Below are positions 19,590-30,694 of a stretch of 64,000 nucleotides of DNA, in pieces. A program made the position numbers and the translations under genes. Position 1 is the stretch's first letter, and each line of letters starts with the position of its first letter. The DNA is from Chlorophyllum brunneum (Eukaryota; Basidiomycota; Agaricomycetes; Agaricales; Agaricaceae): positions 1,488,001-1,552,000 of the forward strand of contig OY756149.1 in assembly GCA_963576785.1 (NCBI GenBank). Reading direction: 5' to 3'. The notes under the pieces are model-generated. The model was not told where the DNA came from. It saw nothing but the letters and a program-made list of their open reading frames with translations, and ran no database searches.

Positions 19590-22500
19590 TCAGGTCTTCT
19601 TTCCACCTATCCAATGCCTTATTGTCCTTCAGAAGTCCCATTGCAAGCCATTCATCATGTTCTAGTCTGAAACTAACCTATCTAACCAAATATTGCTTGC
19701 CCCAACCTTGATGGCATTCGTCTATGATCTTTTCTATCACATGTTCCCAGGTGCCCTCCTCTGTTAGCATAGGTTCAGGTTCTTCAAACCTTTGACTCAG
19801 GAATTTGGTGTCATTATTTTCCTGGAATTGTTTTAGATGTGAAATGTGAAAGGTGGGATGTATGTTGGAGGCTGCCAGTAATTCAAGAGTATACAAAAAT
19901 ATTATTGGGTGTGTCTTGGTAATTGTATAGGGCCCATCCCATTATGGCATAAGTTTCGCTACTCACCCTTGTCCTGATCCCAAATATTCTTGTTAGCAAT
20001 TTGATGTATTGAGCATAACCTTATTGCCCACAGACAATTCCAATTCTTCTCCTCAGTGTATGTTCACATAGTGAGCCTGGTATATTTTTGCCCCAAGTAA
20101 GTTGTCCTTTACCTCTTCCATATCATCCTATATCTCACAAATGATCATCTCTACCTCCCTTGCTCCCAGAAGCTCTCTTCAAGACCCTTTTGCCATTGGT
20201 GGTATCACCTGTGGTGAAAACCCTGACTTTAATTGGAACCCTGAATAGCCTGTCAATGAATTGATGGTATTCATGATATAAAAATGTATTTGTGGAAGAG
20301 TACACACCCAACCCTTTTGATTACAGTCCACAAAGAACCTTAGGACCTGTATGACTGTGTGGTTTGTCTTCTCTGATGCACCATCTGTCTGGGGATGGTA
20401 TGCCATTGACATCTTGTGATTAACTTGGGGGCTGTGAGATCTGAGCAACAGGGAATTAATTTGATGTCGGCACTGAAACAATCAGTGATTGTGGCCAGGT
20501 AGTTATATCCTTCATCTTCTGGAAGAGGGCCAACAAAATCAATTGCCATGGATGTAAAGCAGGCATCTGGGACAGGAAGAGGATGTAAAGGGCCTGGAAC
20601 TTGAGTTGTCCAGGATTTATTATGCTGACAGTTGAGGCAAGAAGGAATATAGGCATGTTCAAGATCTTTCTTCATTCCTGCCCAATAGAAAGATTCCCGG
20701 AGTGCAGCATATGATTTCTCCCCACCAAAATGTCCCAAGAGGTCATGAGCCAATTGGAACAGTCATTCTCGTACCCCCTGAACCTTTGGTATCACTAACC
20801 GCCCCTTTATAAACAGTAGTCCATTTTCTTCTAAAAAGCCCATTCTCTCTACCTTCTCTAGCCTTTTCATCAAGGTATCTTGTACCTTCCCTACCAGCAG
20901 GTCCTTCTGATATCCACTGTGTAACTGTTCCAAGAAAACTTCATCAGACTCAACATTAAACACAGCCACAAGCCAAAAGCTGGAATTAGATAAGTTGGTC
21001 ACTGTAGATTGCAACTTCTCCATTTTGGTACCATCTGTGAATGACAGGGCTGCCACCATAAGACACATTGGGGCCACCTCCTTCCCAGTTGTCTCGTCAT
21101 ATTCCATGGTCCATGACAAGGCATTGACAGCTGTATTGATATTTCCTGGTAGGTAGTGTAATGTATAGTCATATTGGGACAGAAACTCCATCTATTGGGC
21201 TTGTTGTCATGAGAGGTCCTGTTGGCGATTGAAGTTCAACAAGGTCTTGTGATCAGTATAGATGTGAATGTGGGTCCCTAGCAGATCAGTCCTCTACTTC
21301 TTTAATGCACACACAATCACCAAGAGTTCTTGTTCATGTGTTGGATAGTGTAATTCTGCTCCAACCATCTGTCTTGACTCAAATGCAACTGGACATGCAG
21401 TCTCCCATGTCTTCCCAAACCCTAGGATAGCTCTGGTCCCAATTTGACTTGCATCACAAGTGACAAAGATTTGATTGTCCCCTATGTTATCATGGTTGAT
21501 TATAGTCAGACAATACTGTCCAATTATTATTTGTTTGATTCCTTCAAATGCCTTGTTGTGTGACTCCATCCAAGGTGGAAATTGTGTGTCATATTGTTTA
21601 GATATAAGAGGATAGAGGGTTGAGGCAAGGGAGGCAAAGTGAGGAATGTATTGGCTGACAAATTTACAGAGACCTAAGAAATGGTGAACATCAGATGCAG
21701 AGCGAGGTTGAGACCAAGTGAGAATATGGTGGATCTTGGATGGGTTGGCTTCTACACCCTTCACTGAAATACAATGTCCTAGAAAATTGATCTCCTCATT
21801 AAAGGGTAAAGTTTTCTTGATGGAGTAAAGAAGGCCTACTTCATGCAATACTTGTAACACCTTGTGGCAATTCTGAAGGTGTTCATCAAAGGACATGGAC
21901 CAGATGATGATGTCATCTAGATACACATGGCAAATTTTTCCAATCAAATGATGAAGTATATTTGTAACCTAACATTGGTGGGTGGCAGAGGAATTTTTCA
22001 AGCCTATTGGCATTACTGTCCATTCATAAAGACCAAAAGGTGTATATGTAGCCATGTATTTGATGTTATCAGAGTGCATTCTTGTCTGGAAAAAGGCATT
22101 CATCATATCAATTTTTCCCCAAATCCTTCCTTTTGCACAGTCAGCAAGAATGTCATCAATCTGAGGGAGTGTGTACTTATCCAACACTGTGATCTCATTC
22201 AAACGACAATAGTCATTGACCCAACAGGGAAGTGCTGAACTATCTGACTTGGGTATTAGGAAGGATGGTGATGAATATGGTGATGAGGATGGTCAAATAT
22301 GGCCTGTCTTGAGATATTCCTCAATAAGTTTCTGCCAGGCTTCTTGGTATTTACGCAGGCATGAATATAAATGATTAACACACATCTTTTCTGCTGCAGT
22401 CACCAGGATTCAATGTTTTACGTCTTGGGGGAGTGTATTGACATATGGTAAGATAGAGGGGAACCAGTCTCTAAACTCATGTTTTAGATTGGCATCAGCC

Positions 22501-23261
22501 TTTGCATACCATTCTTGCTGCTTCTTCTGCCTTGCAAGTTCTGTGACACATTGCAAGATGAGCGCAAAGGCAAAGATCTGTGTACTGATGGATTGTGTGC
22601 ATGGGACAGTTCTCTGAAGCTCCCTGAGCACTGGTTGCCATTTTTGATCATGCATAGTCTCCGTTTCTACCAACAATTTCTTCTCCTGCTCCTTTAATTG
22701 ATGGCACTGCTCCTTTGGTAAAGGTAGGATTGATGGAGGAGTGATGTTAGGGGGACAGAGGAGGTTGTATCCTGATTCTTTGGCAATCACAGAACAAGTT
22801 TCGGCATCAACAACAATTTTATTGACTGTTAAGAAGGTCATTCCAAGAATAAGTTCAAGATGTAAATGAGGAACAACTAGGGCCTTCACAATGTGTGCCA
22901 CCCAGTTTCTGTCATGTGACATTACTCGTAATTTGATGAACAATTTTATCTCCTTCCCTTCATCCTTCATTCCTCCCAGGGGACTCTCCACCATTATCAG
23001 CCACTTGAGTGGAAATGTTTGAAGCCCCAGATGTGTTGCAGGTTCACTCGAAATCAAGGCTGTGGGGGATCCATGGTCAATGAGGGCCTTGACTGGGGAG
23101 GCATCCTGGAAGACACCCTCAACCCTGCAATCCCACCATAGGTGTGAAGACAAGGCAGGAAGGACATACTCATCTGCACCTGACTCCAGCTCATCTTCTA
23201 AAACTGTGGAGACTTCTTCATCACAAAAGGTAGCAGCAACAAGGAGGGGGACATATGGCAA
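19590..23261 (-). pseudogene. Gypsy-2 pol relic
   Basis: Open stretches in minus-strand order: protease/linker 23261-22410; RT 22202-21969 (IDDILADCAKGRIWGKIDMM) and 21947-21294 (CHVYLDDIIIWS, LGLCKFVSQYIPHF, then RNase H ATRAILGFGK and HYPTHEQELL); RNase H end and linker 21191-20763 (DYTLHYLPGNINTAVNALS); integrase 20753-20340 (HDLLGHFGGEKSY, CLNCQHNK, AIDFVGPLP) and 20481-20179 (MAYHPQTDGASE). A SH3/chromodomain tail follows at 19896-19590 (PTFHISHLKQF, QYLVR, EHDEWL). Frame changes and stops separate these blocks, so it is non-functional. Confidence 0.9.
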
Positions 23262-23285
23262 GCCTTGTCGTTCAAAATATACATG

Positions 23286-24760
23286 TCAAAGGTCCTCTAA
23301 TTGTTCCTTGGTATAAGGAAGGAGCCAATGCTGGGCACAAAGACAATCAAGAGTACATCCTTCTGCCATATGATCTGCATAGGGCTCTTGACACTTGTAG
23401 CATGCCCTATGAGTCTGACAGAATGCACAAGTCTTGTCTGTAAGTACTGGAGGTTGGGGAATATTAGAGGGAAGGGGAACACAGTTAAAGCTCCTTGAGG
23501 CAGTATAAGTATTTTGCTTGGTTGTTTCCATATTCCTGGTGGTAGGGGATACATGAGCTGAGGTGGCAGGTGTAACACATTGGATAAGGGGGGCTGCAGT
23601 AGTGGTCAGGTTCTGATTAATACCTTGATGGGTATCACTAAGGTGATGGATCAGGGGAGGAGCAGGATTACTGAGATGATTTATGAGTGGTTGAGAAGGA
23701 TGTTGTGTTGCACATCGCTGGTATATGTTCAAGAAGGCATGTTCTTGTTGATGAGATTCTTCTTCTATCAATTCTGCCAGGTGTTGGACCTAATGGATCC
23801 AATCTTTGAAGTCCACAATTTGGTCAAGATTCAAAATGTCAGCATGGTCTTGGTACTTATGCTGTAGTACCTCACTCATGGACCCATAAATCAGAGAGTG
23901 GAGCACATTGTCTTCATAATGATGATGGCTTCCTTGAAGTAAGTAATTGTTATGAATGATCTTGGTGATCCAGTCGAGGAAAGAGTGATTGCCTTGCAGC
24001 TCTCGCATGGTTCGCAGGAGACAATCTTCCCAACCACGTGGAAGGAAACGGGAATGAATATGGGTCATGAACTCTTCAAAGGTTATGGCAAGAAGATCTG
24101 TGGTGTTATCACAAATGTATTCTCGGAGGCAAAGGTCATTAAAGGTGTGAATAATCCTGCCCACTTGTTGATCTGCTACTATATTCTTTACAGAGAAGAA
24201 CCGAACACATCCCAGTTCGTAATCATCCAAGAGACTTGGTGCCAAATGCCCATGCAACAATATTGGGGGGGGCAGACAGCAATGTCTGAGCAATCGTTGC
24301 ATACCCTGCAGAATCTGGTTCAGCAGCCATGAAAGGGACGTCAAGGTCGGAGTCAGAGTTGTCATCAGAGAAGGTCAAGGGAGCAGTGGCAACAGGAGAT
24401 CCTTGCTCCTTGGGAACTACCAATGAGTTGTTGATGGCAGTGCCTGCAGATTCACGCTACGGGTCTTCTGCCGGTTGTGGTTGACTAGACCAGAAGGACA
24501 AGAGGGAGGGAAAGCTGCACAAGGTCTGTGTCAAGCTGGAGCGACCCTCCGTTGCGTTACTTGATTGCAGAGTGGGTGTGGTGTCAATGGGTGAGGGTGA
24601 AGACGGGGATGCTGCAATTGTAGAGGAAACTTGTTGACGACGCCGGGGATGAAAATGGGTGACAAATGGTGCCCACGTAGGTAGTCTGTGGGGGCTTTCT
24701 TCTGGAGACTGGAAGGGATTGGCCAGGGCGAATGGGAGACTTGGCTAGAGACTAGGACAG
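23286..24760 (-). pseudogene. Gypsy-2 gag relic
   Basis: Upstream of the protease on the minus strand there is a capsid-like region (24365-23790; GWEDCLLRTMRELQGNHSFLDWITKI) followed by a His/Pro-rich linker and a Cys-rich cluster (CAFCQTHRACYKCQEPYADH, about 23440-23370) that resembles a zinc knuckle. The N-terminal part (24767-24531) is Pro/His-rich. Frames are interrupted. CpG density rises markedly above about 23.9 kb. Confidence 0.7.
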
Positions 24761-24948
24761 GTGGCAAGGGGCGAGGTCACGTAACGGGATTCGAGATCTA
24801 GAGTGGAGAAACCAGGGAGGAGGAACAATGGTCTAGGAGAAGATAAATATCTGTATTTTTTTTTTTTCTTGGTGGAGAAAAAGAGGCTAGACCAGAGTCC
24901 CGGAGGGGCGACGAGCGTTAACGCCTTCGTTCGACGTTCAAAAAAAAG

Positions 24949-25185
24949 TGTAAGCCATCGTACTTGGTGATGACTTCACTTAGAACGGGGACAGAATGGG
25001 AACGGGGCGTGTATTTTTTGATACCTTTCTACTTGTCGCCCACAAGCCTATATACCAGTCTTATTCCCTCCTCTCTGGTGCTTCCCATGAACCCTCCTTC
25101 TTTATGTGTCCCCGTCTTGTCCTGTCTCGACGTTCTTGACGTCCTGTCTTCAGAAGCAAGGCTGGTGTTAAGCCCACGGCTTACA
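24949..25185 (-). repeat. Gypsy-2 5' LTR (237 bp), CpG-rich
   Basis: This partner of 19289-19569 holds a single 22-bp unit. It is flanked on the right by TSD GTGGG (25186-25190) and on the left by a T-rich minus-strand start of the internal region. Confidence 0.93.
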
Positions 25186-25420
25186 GTGGGATGACTTCAG
25201 GCTTGGCATCTCGGCAACACTATCCTTCAGTGCAGCGGACAGCACTATTCGGATTAACAGCCAGGAATGGGCCTCAGCTTCACCACCAGACCAGCAGCGG
25301 TTGTCTACCTTTCGCCAAGCTCCAGCCCTGCCCCGGCCATGCATCAACCTCGACAAGGACACGGGGCGGTTGTTATTGCTTCATACGGTACATACTTTAC
25401 TGGTTGTCGGTATCGTTTAG
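25186..25420 (+). pseudogene. F-box family pseudogene, 3' part (after gypsy-2)
   Basis: This resumes the F-box relic from 19288. The reading matches the C-terminus of the paralogues, with LGISATLSF-type, IRINSQEWA, LDKDTGRLL and a terminal HTLLVVGIV followed by TAG at 25418-25420, the same end as LLIVDIV and LLVIDIV in the paralogues. Unlike the left half, it retains many CpGs. Confidence 0.85.
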
Positions 25421-26383
25421 TTCTCTGCTGTAGCAGTTCTTACCGGGTCTCGGTGTTCGACATCGGGCTAATAGTCTTCGAAGTGGTGCATTTGACACTT
25501 GGGCGTAGTTGACACCAATTCATACTTTTGCATCATGGGTTTCCTTATCCACTACAGGGTACATCAACCTTTCAACAATGAGCTCGACATATTGGTGTAA
25601 TTACCTAGTTGGGGAAGAATGCCGATTGCCACGACGGGCTTGAGTCAACTTTGTCAACCTTTCCTTGTATCAGACAAAGCTAAATCATCGTAGTCAACTG
25701 GATCTCTCCCCCTCCGACTCCTACGAACTTCCCTACACTGACCATGGCTTAAGTGCTCACAAACCAACTCATGGGAGGATGGTAAGTACACGGCGATTGT
25801 CTTTTACAGGACCATTCAAAAGCTTCGAATTCTTCGCGACCATTGACATTCTCGACCTCATGATGACAAGATTAATTGAAGCACACACAGCTTCACTAGT
25901 GCTCACTCTCATCTTGGCCCGACTAGTTTAATAAATACCCGAGTGGTGGTGGTCTAAGCAATGCAACTAATAACGAAACAAAAAGTCTTCTGCAGTACTC
26001 CGTAATGCCTGGTGTATGGATAGGAGAGCTCGCATGCGGTGGGTGAGATTTTCGCACTTCGTTTGCTGCCAGCTCAGGAGGTTTATACTCGTGTCCACTT
26101 ATTTCCGCAACCAAGACACCTATGCGAAATGAGCCAACAGAGCGAGAGCAACAGAACCAGCGAACGCACCTGATGAACGTCTGAGTGGTTCAGGAGTTAA
26201 CGAAACATCAGCATTGATGAGCCGCTAGGTACTCACCTTCGAGGGTGTCGATCGGGTCCCAAGTTGAAGTGTGAATGATTGGCTTGTTCGTTGGCGACAT
26301 CCCAGACATTCGTGCTCGTTTGTTTCCTTCACACCCTTCAGAACACCAGCCTCCGCACTTGCCTCATCTACCTCTGACGTCCC
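25421..26383. other. Intergenic, no supported gene
   Basis: This stretch lies between the F-box pseudogene end and the hydrolase stop codon. Only short frames under 90 codons occur, without recognisable motifs or splice-supported exons. Confidence 0.5.
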
Positions 26384-27483
26384 CTACATTTGCGAAGGAC
26401 ACCATTGGCCTACTGCCACAAGTTTCTGGACTGACGAACTCACCCTGAGAACCCTCCACATCCAATCCGCGGCTTGCACGCCCCACTCTTCTCCTTCCCC
26501 ACTACACAGCGCAGAATATAGACTGATGTGATTATGTCGATCACCCAAAATCATCTCGACGGGTTTCCCCAAGTGCCATTCCAAAACCCTATGGTAATCA
26601 ATGCCCATGCTGAAAATCCACTCTGGTTCAAATTGAGCTTCGACCATCAAGATCTTGGGTAAATTGTCCTTGGGCTGTGTGTCGATCCAATCGAGGAGGA
26701 GCGAAAGGGCAGATTGTTCTCTCGCGTTTTCTTCTGTGCCCCAATGCATCAAAAATCTGCCGACTTCGCTCGCTGAAGGAACATGGTATGGGCCCGACAT
26801 CAACATAACGCCTTTAATCCTCTTCCGAAGGTCTGAATCCAGGGGAATCAAAGTCGGATGCGTAATCAGAGTCGCGGCATGGACAGCTCCAGCTGAATGA
26901 CCTGCTACAATCAACGAATCGAGGTCCGGGTTGGGAGTTGTCTCTGTGACGAGTTCCGGTCCGTGGGACAGTATCCATTCCATGGCGCCCAACACATCCC
27001 CTATGGCTGTAGGGTACTTGAATTCTGGTGCAAGGCGATAGTCGGGGATGACAGTGATGAACCCATGTTTCGCGAAGAAAGCACCAACGCAGCGATACAC
27101 GATATCCTCCCATGGAGCAAGATTTCGGGCCCCAGTAATGAAACCACCTCCATAGATATAGAATAGTATTGGGGTTTTGCCACCAGATGGCGCTGGGTCA
27201 GGAGGCCAGTAGGTGTCAAGCTGGGGACGTGATGGAACGGTTAGGATTATTAAACACTTCAAGGTCAGACACACACGCAGTGACGGTCAGTCTCACCGTA
27301 CTTGAAGGTCTTCTTCGCGACGCTCGCAATCGCCGACGGTTTTTTCATGAGCAATGGCCGAAAAGCCTCGACCGCTGCAAAACATATAGGCAATTACAGA
27401 CACCACGGAAGACGCTATTACGTACTAGCCTTCAGACTGTGATAAGGGGTAACATTCCAAGGGATATTCACAAGCTGGTCCAT
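26384..27483 (-). CDS. Alpha/beta-hydrolase (HSL-like esterase), 3 exons, 330 aa
   Basis: Exons 27483-27426, 27374-27277 and 27220-26384, with introns of 51 and 56 nt, give 331 codons in phase; start ATG at 27483. The second donor was chosen (GTGTGTGTC) because it keeps FKYG-six residues-LDTYWPP, the usual spacing of this family before the beta-strand. Family marks are the oxyanion-hole motif YGGGF, the nucleophile elbow GHSAG (about residue 180 of the protein), PDYRLAPE and a C-terminal His in DRHNHISLY. It probably hydrolyses carboxyl esters in the cytosol; the substrate cannot be told. No signal peptide is visible. The gene appears intact and lies next to transposon-rich DNA but is not disrupted. 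Confidence 0.88.
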
Positions 27484-28145
27484 GGCTACACGTTGGGGTA
27501 AGAGGAATGCTTCGGGGCGCTAGAGGCAATGGCCAAAGTGATCTTTTGGAGACAACAGGGGACAGAATACGGCAGGTGCTGCCTAAAACGAGTTGACCCG
27601 CACTGCGCAGGCTCGCATGACCAAAGAAAAAAGAAATTCCGGACGAGGTTATATTAGGATTGCTTAATATGCGAACCGCTTCCATCGGCAACCACGCAGA
27701 CTCATATGACATTCTCGGTTGCCTGAATGAATGTGGTATAGTCACGACCCATACGTGGGTGCAATTCGAACATGTGATTGTTAGAAAACAAGAACCAAAG
27801 AGCGAAAAAAAGTAAATAGTCCAGAGATACCTATCGGCGCGTATTGAAGATCCTTGAGATGTAGAGAAAAACGTTCAACTGGTGCATGGTGGGGTGGAGG
27901 GTTGGGACGCCAAACGCTGAACAGCGATTCTCCATTTAGTTTGCAGGTATTATTCTGAGGCCTCTCCTCATCTTGAATGATATGAGCATTCATCAGAAGG
28001 GATCGATGTATCGGGTTGTCCGAATGGTGGTGAGGATATAAAGATTAATATCGATATAACAAACGATAACCATGTCGCTGCTAAGGAACGGTTAGTAACA
28101 ATGTAGGTACCAAAGACTCATATATGTACATACCGTCTATGATTG
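27484..28145. other. Intergenic, no supported gene
   Basis: This is the upstream region of the hydrolase gene and the downstream region of the hypothetical gene. A 70-codon minus frame (27993-27781) has no motif or splice partner that I can support. Confidence 0.45.
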
Positions 28146-28833
28146 TTACGAAATTTGTGCTGCCCGTGTATCCTGAGCCTGGAGCCGCTTCATCGTTGCT
28201 AAATCCCGTCGCACTTTTTCTTCCCTAGACCCCTGTCTCCTTCTATTCAAGTGCGACCAATCCTCTCCAACGCCAACGGAGGCTCCAAACGGTGCGGGAG
28301 TGTCCTGCTGTCGAGGCTTCGGTGGGGGCGGAGTACACGGCTTCCAAACCCATGCCTTCACGAGTACAGGGTTTACTGGGGATGCGCCAGCACTCTCCTT
28401 GGTAGGTCGTGTAAGAGTTTTGCCCTTCTTGCCTTTTGCAGCAATAGGCAGTGTAATCTCGCGGTTAACGACAACTTTGGTAATTTCTCGGCTCCCTTCT
28501 AGTGCTGGAAGGATAAGTTGCTTCAAAAACCTATGAATGGTCGGATGAGTGTCGGAGAGTAGGCAGAGCAAGAACAAGAACGCACGCTTTCGAGCGAATG
28601 GGATGATCATTATGTGGCGGTAGTGTAATGCTTTGCTTAGACTCGGGTCGACTGGAGAGTCGTGGGTCTCCCTCGAAGCTTCGGGGGGCAGGCTCAAGGA
28701 GGGCGAGCTGGTAGAGCTCGGTGGTGCTGAGGCCTTGCGAGCAGTCGCGCCCGGCGAGAACCCCGCGGATGACTTTAATGCCCTCCCGAATGACATTCGT
28801 TTGGGCGACTGTCGCCTTCGGAAGGACGCTCAT
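28146..28833 (-). CDS. Hypothetical protein, 2 exons, 210 aa
   Basis: Exon 1 is 28833-28586 and exon 2 is 28530-28146, separated by a 55-nt intron (GTGCGT...CATAG) that brings two different frames into phase (248 + 385 nt = 211 codons). The N-terminus is helical (VIREGIKVIRGVLAG) and followed by GLSTTELYQLAL, then PHNDHPIRS. After the intron comes FLKQLILPALEGSREITKVVV, a basic GKKGKT segment, a Pro-rich stretch and a basic helical C-terminus. It reads like a small conserved fungal protein; the basic nature and N-terminus would fit a mitochondrial or ribosome-associated role, but I do not recognise the family. Frames covering the region without splicing give poorer continuity. Confidence 0.7.
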
Positions 28834-29120
28834 TGCAGAGGAGGATGCTGGACGTGAACGGAACGCGACCAGAACGTGCTTATGTAAGCAGCCTTCACAA
28901 GTCGTAAATAATCAGCTAGCTGGTTCATCCAGTCCATAGCTGGCAGGCTGGCTTGCAGAGTAGGTTTTGGATCCTTCAAAACATTTCAACTGGAAATTTA
29001 CGAGCAGATGGACTGTCCACACAGGCTCAGCAAGGCTCAGTACGTGCTTTTCCAACTTCCACGGGACCAAACACTGATAAGGGACGCGACTTTTGATCAG
29101 TTCAGCGCGTCGACCCGATC

Positions 29121-30520
29121 ATGGCCCCGCGAACCAAAAGAAAGTGCTTGGAGCTGCAAGACTCTGCAACGTCCAACGACAACGAAACGTCAGATGAGTC
29201 GGAAAACTCGGAAGAGCGTTCGGACTGGGATGAACTCCCAGAGATTTCTCCGAAGGGAAAGCTAAAGCCCAAGGATCGTCTAATATCATAGTCCAGACGG
29301 CCTTTGACACCTACTTCACATACACTGCTCCGAAGGCACAGATGTCCTCCAACGTCTTCTCTAATCTCGTTCTCCCTCTCACGGCGGAGGAATATAACAA
29401 TGCCATTATCTCCGCAAAACCTGGACTCAAAACCCCACAACCAATAGTTTCGACACCTTCCATCCGGACCTGTCTGTTCTCGCGATCCCTCCTTGAATTG
29501 CAAGAAGGCTTCAACATTCTGTCTATGAATACGATTCCAAGCGCCAACTGCGTAACCAGTCCGCTACGGATGTCTGTTCAAAAAAGGGGCACGTCGTTGT
29601 TGCCAATGGCTTCCAACCTGATTTCACTATCAAGGACCTTCTCAGTCATATTGAGAACATACCTGGAATCCAGGATCTCGAGCTGACACCCTCAATTCCC
29701 GAGAAACAAGCTCAACGGATATCCACACTTTTCTCTTCGTCTCCTTCGGACCAACAACCTCACTTGTACATCGCCATCCACACATCGACCCCGCCATTCT
29801 ACGAACCCCCCGCGCAAAGTCTGTCCCCTCACTTCTAGCTCTTACACCCAACATCCACATCATCTCTTCCATAGACCACATCAATCCCGCACTAATGTGG
29901 TCCTCATCCGAACTTCCACTCGTAAATCCTCCTCAATGACCTCGCAACAATCTACGAATAAACCAACACCGCCCCGATGGTTTTCCTGGCTCTACCACGA
30001 CCTGACGTCTTTGGCTCCATATGACCTTGAACCAACCTACATCGAACATACGTCCCTCACATCCGCACACAGTAATGGCCCCGCAAAAAACTCGACTTCA
30101 CATCTACCCTCCCTTCAACTCTCAACCCCTCTTCTACTATCACCGGTGGTGGCGTTTGAACAAACATGTCCAAAACAGCTGCTCTGCACATCTTGGCCTC
30201 CGTTACGCGAACGGCTCCAAAGTTGTTCGTGCTTTTAGCGAATAGACAACTGGAGACTATCGAAGGAACATGGTGCTGCCGGCTCTGGTTCTGGGTCGGG
30301 TGCTGAGGGTGTGACGGTGGGTTTACAGGCCACTGATAGGCTACGATGCCTTATTTAACCTTGCCCGTGGTGATTTCGTATGATACGGCGCTTCGTGCGC
30401 CCCTGGGTGAATACAGGGACCATGGTCTTATTGTTTCTGCGGAGGGTGGCTCGAGAGGAGTTGTGGATTTCGCTGAGGAATGAACGGCCGGCGAGTGTTT
30501 TACAGAGTTCACAGGCGCAG
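29121..30520 (+). pseudogene. ORC2: ORC2 pseudogene (origin recognition complex subunit 2)
   Basis: Frame-hopping translation covers the length of an Orc2 protein: an N-terminal acidic tail after ATG at 29121 (MAPRTKRK...), then SNIIVQTAFDTYFTY, PLTAEEYNNAI, LLELQEGFNIL, KKGHVVVANGFQPDFTIKDL, HLYIAIHTSTPP, NIHIISSIDHIN, GFSWLYHDLTSLAPYDLE, LASVTRTAPKLFVLLA and finally YDALFNLARGDFV and ELWISLRNER. These are the ordered conserved blocks of Orc2. At least five frameshifts or stops interrupt them (near 29260, 29525, 29815, 29930, 30120-30180 and 30240, plus TGA in the GDFV segment). No introns are apparent, so it may derive from spliced mRNA. Orc2 is essential in eukaryotes, so an intact copy should exist elsewhere. 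Confidence 0.85.
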
Positions 30521-30694
30521 GCACAGTAGGTGATTTGTGATTACTTTCAAAATGCTGCGTGCTACATCTCCTATTCGCGGCTGAATTTCCTATTACATCA
30601 TAATGCTGCTACTGCTTTATCCACTATTTGCGACAAAGAAACAAAGTCTTCGACGTAGTTGTGACGACGATACGAAAATCATTCATCACCGGAA

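Larger units (their letters stand above)
19289..25185 (-). mobile_element. Gypsy-2: decayed Ty3/gypsy element with LTRs and TSD
   Basis: LTRs at 19289-19569 and 24949-25185 (TGTAAGCC...GGCTTACA) are flanked by a perfect GTGGG duplication (19284-19288, 25186-25190). The minus strand holds a gag relic (about 24760-23286), aspartic protease with LIDHGSPTALI (about 23080), RT with Y-L-D-D (about 21920), RNase H (about 21500-21290), integrase with H-H-C-C and AIDFVGPLPEDEGY (20750-20180), and a chromodomain-like tail (about 19700-19590). Multiple stops and frameshifts are present. It belongs to a different family from gypsy-1/3 and gypsy-4. It interrupts an F-box gene. Confidence 0.93.

Noticed and set aside
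28531..28796. Unspliced 216-codon frame starting at 28796
   Set aside because: Its N-terminal half is Ser/Pro-rich noise in another frame; the 55-nt intron joins two better blocks in phase.
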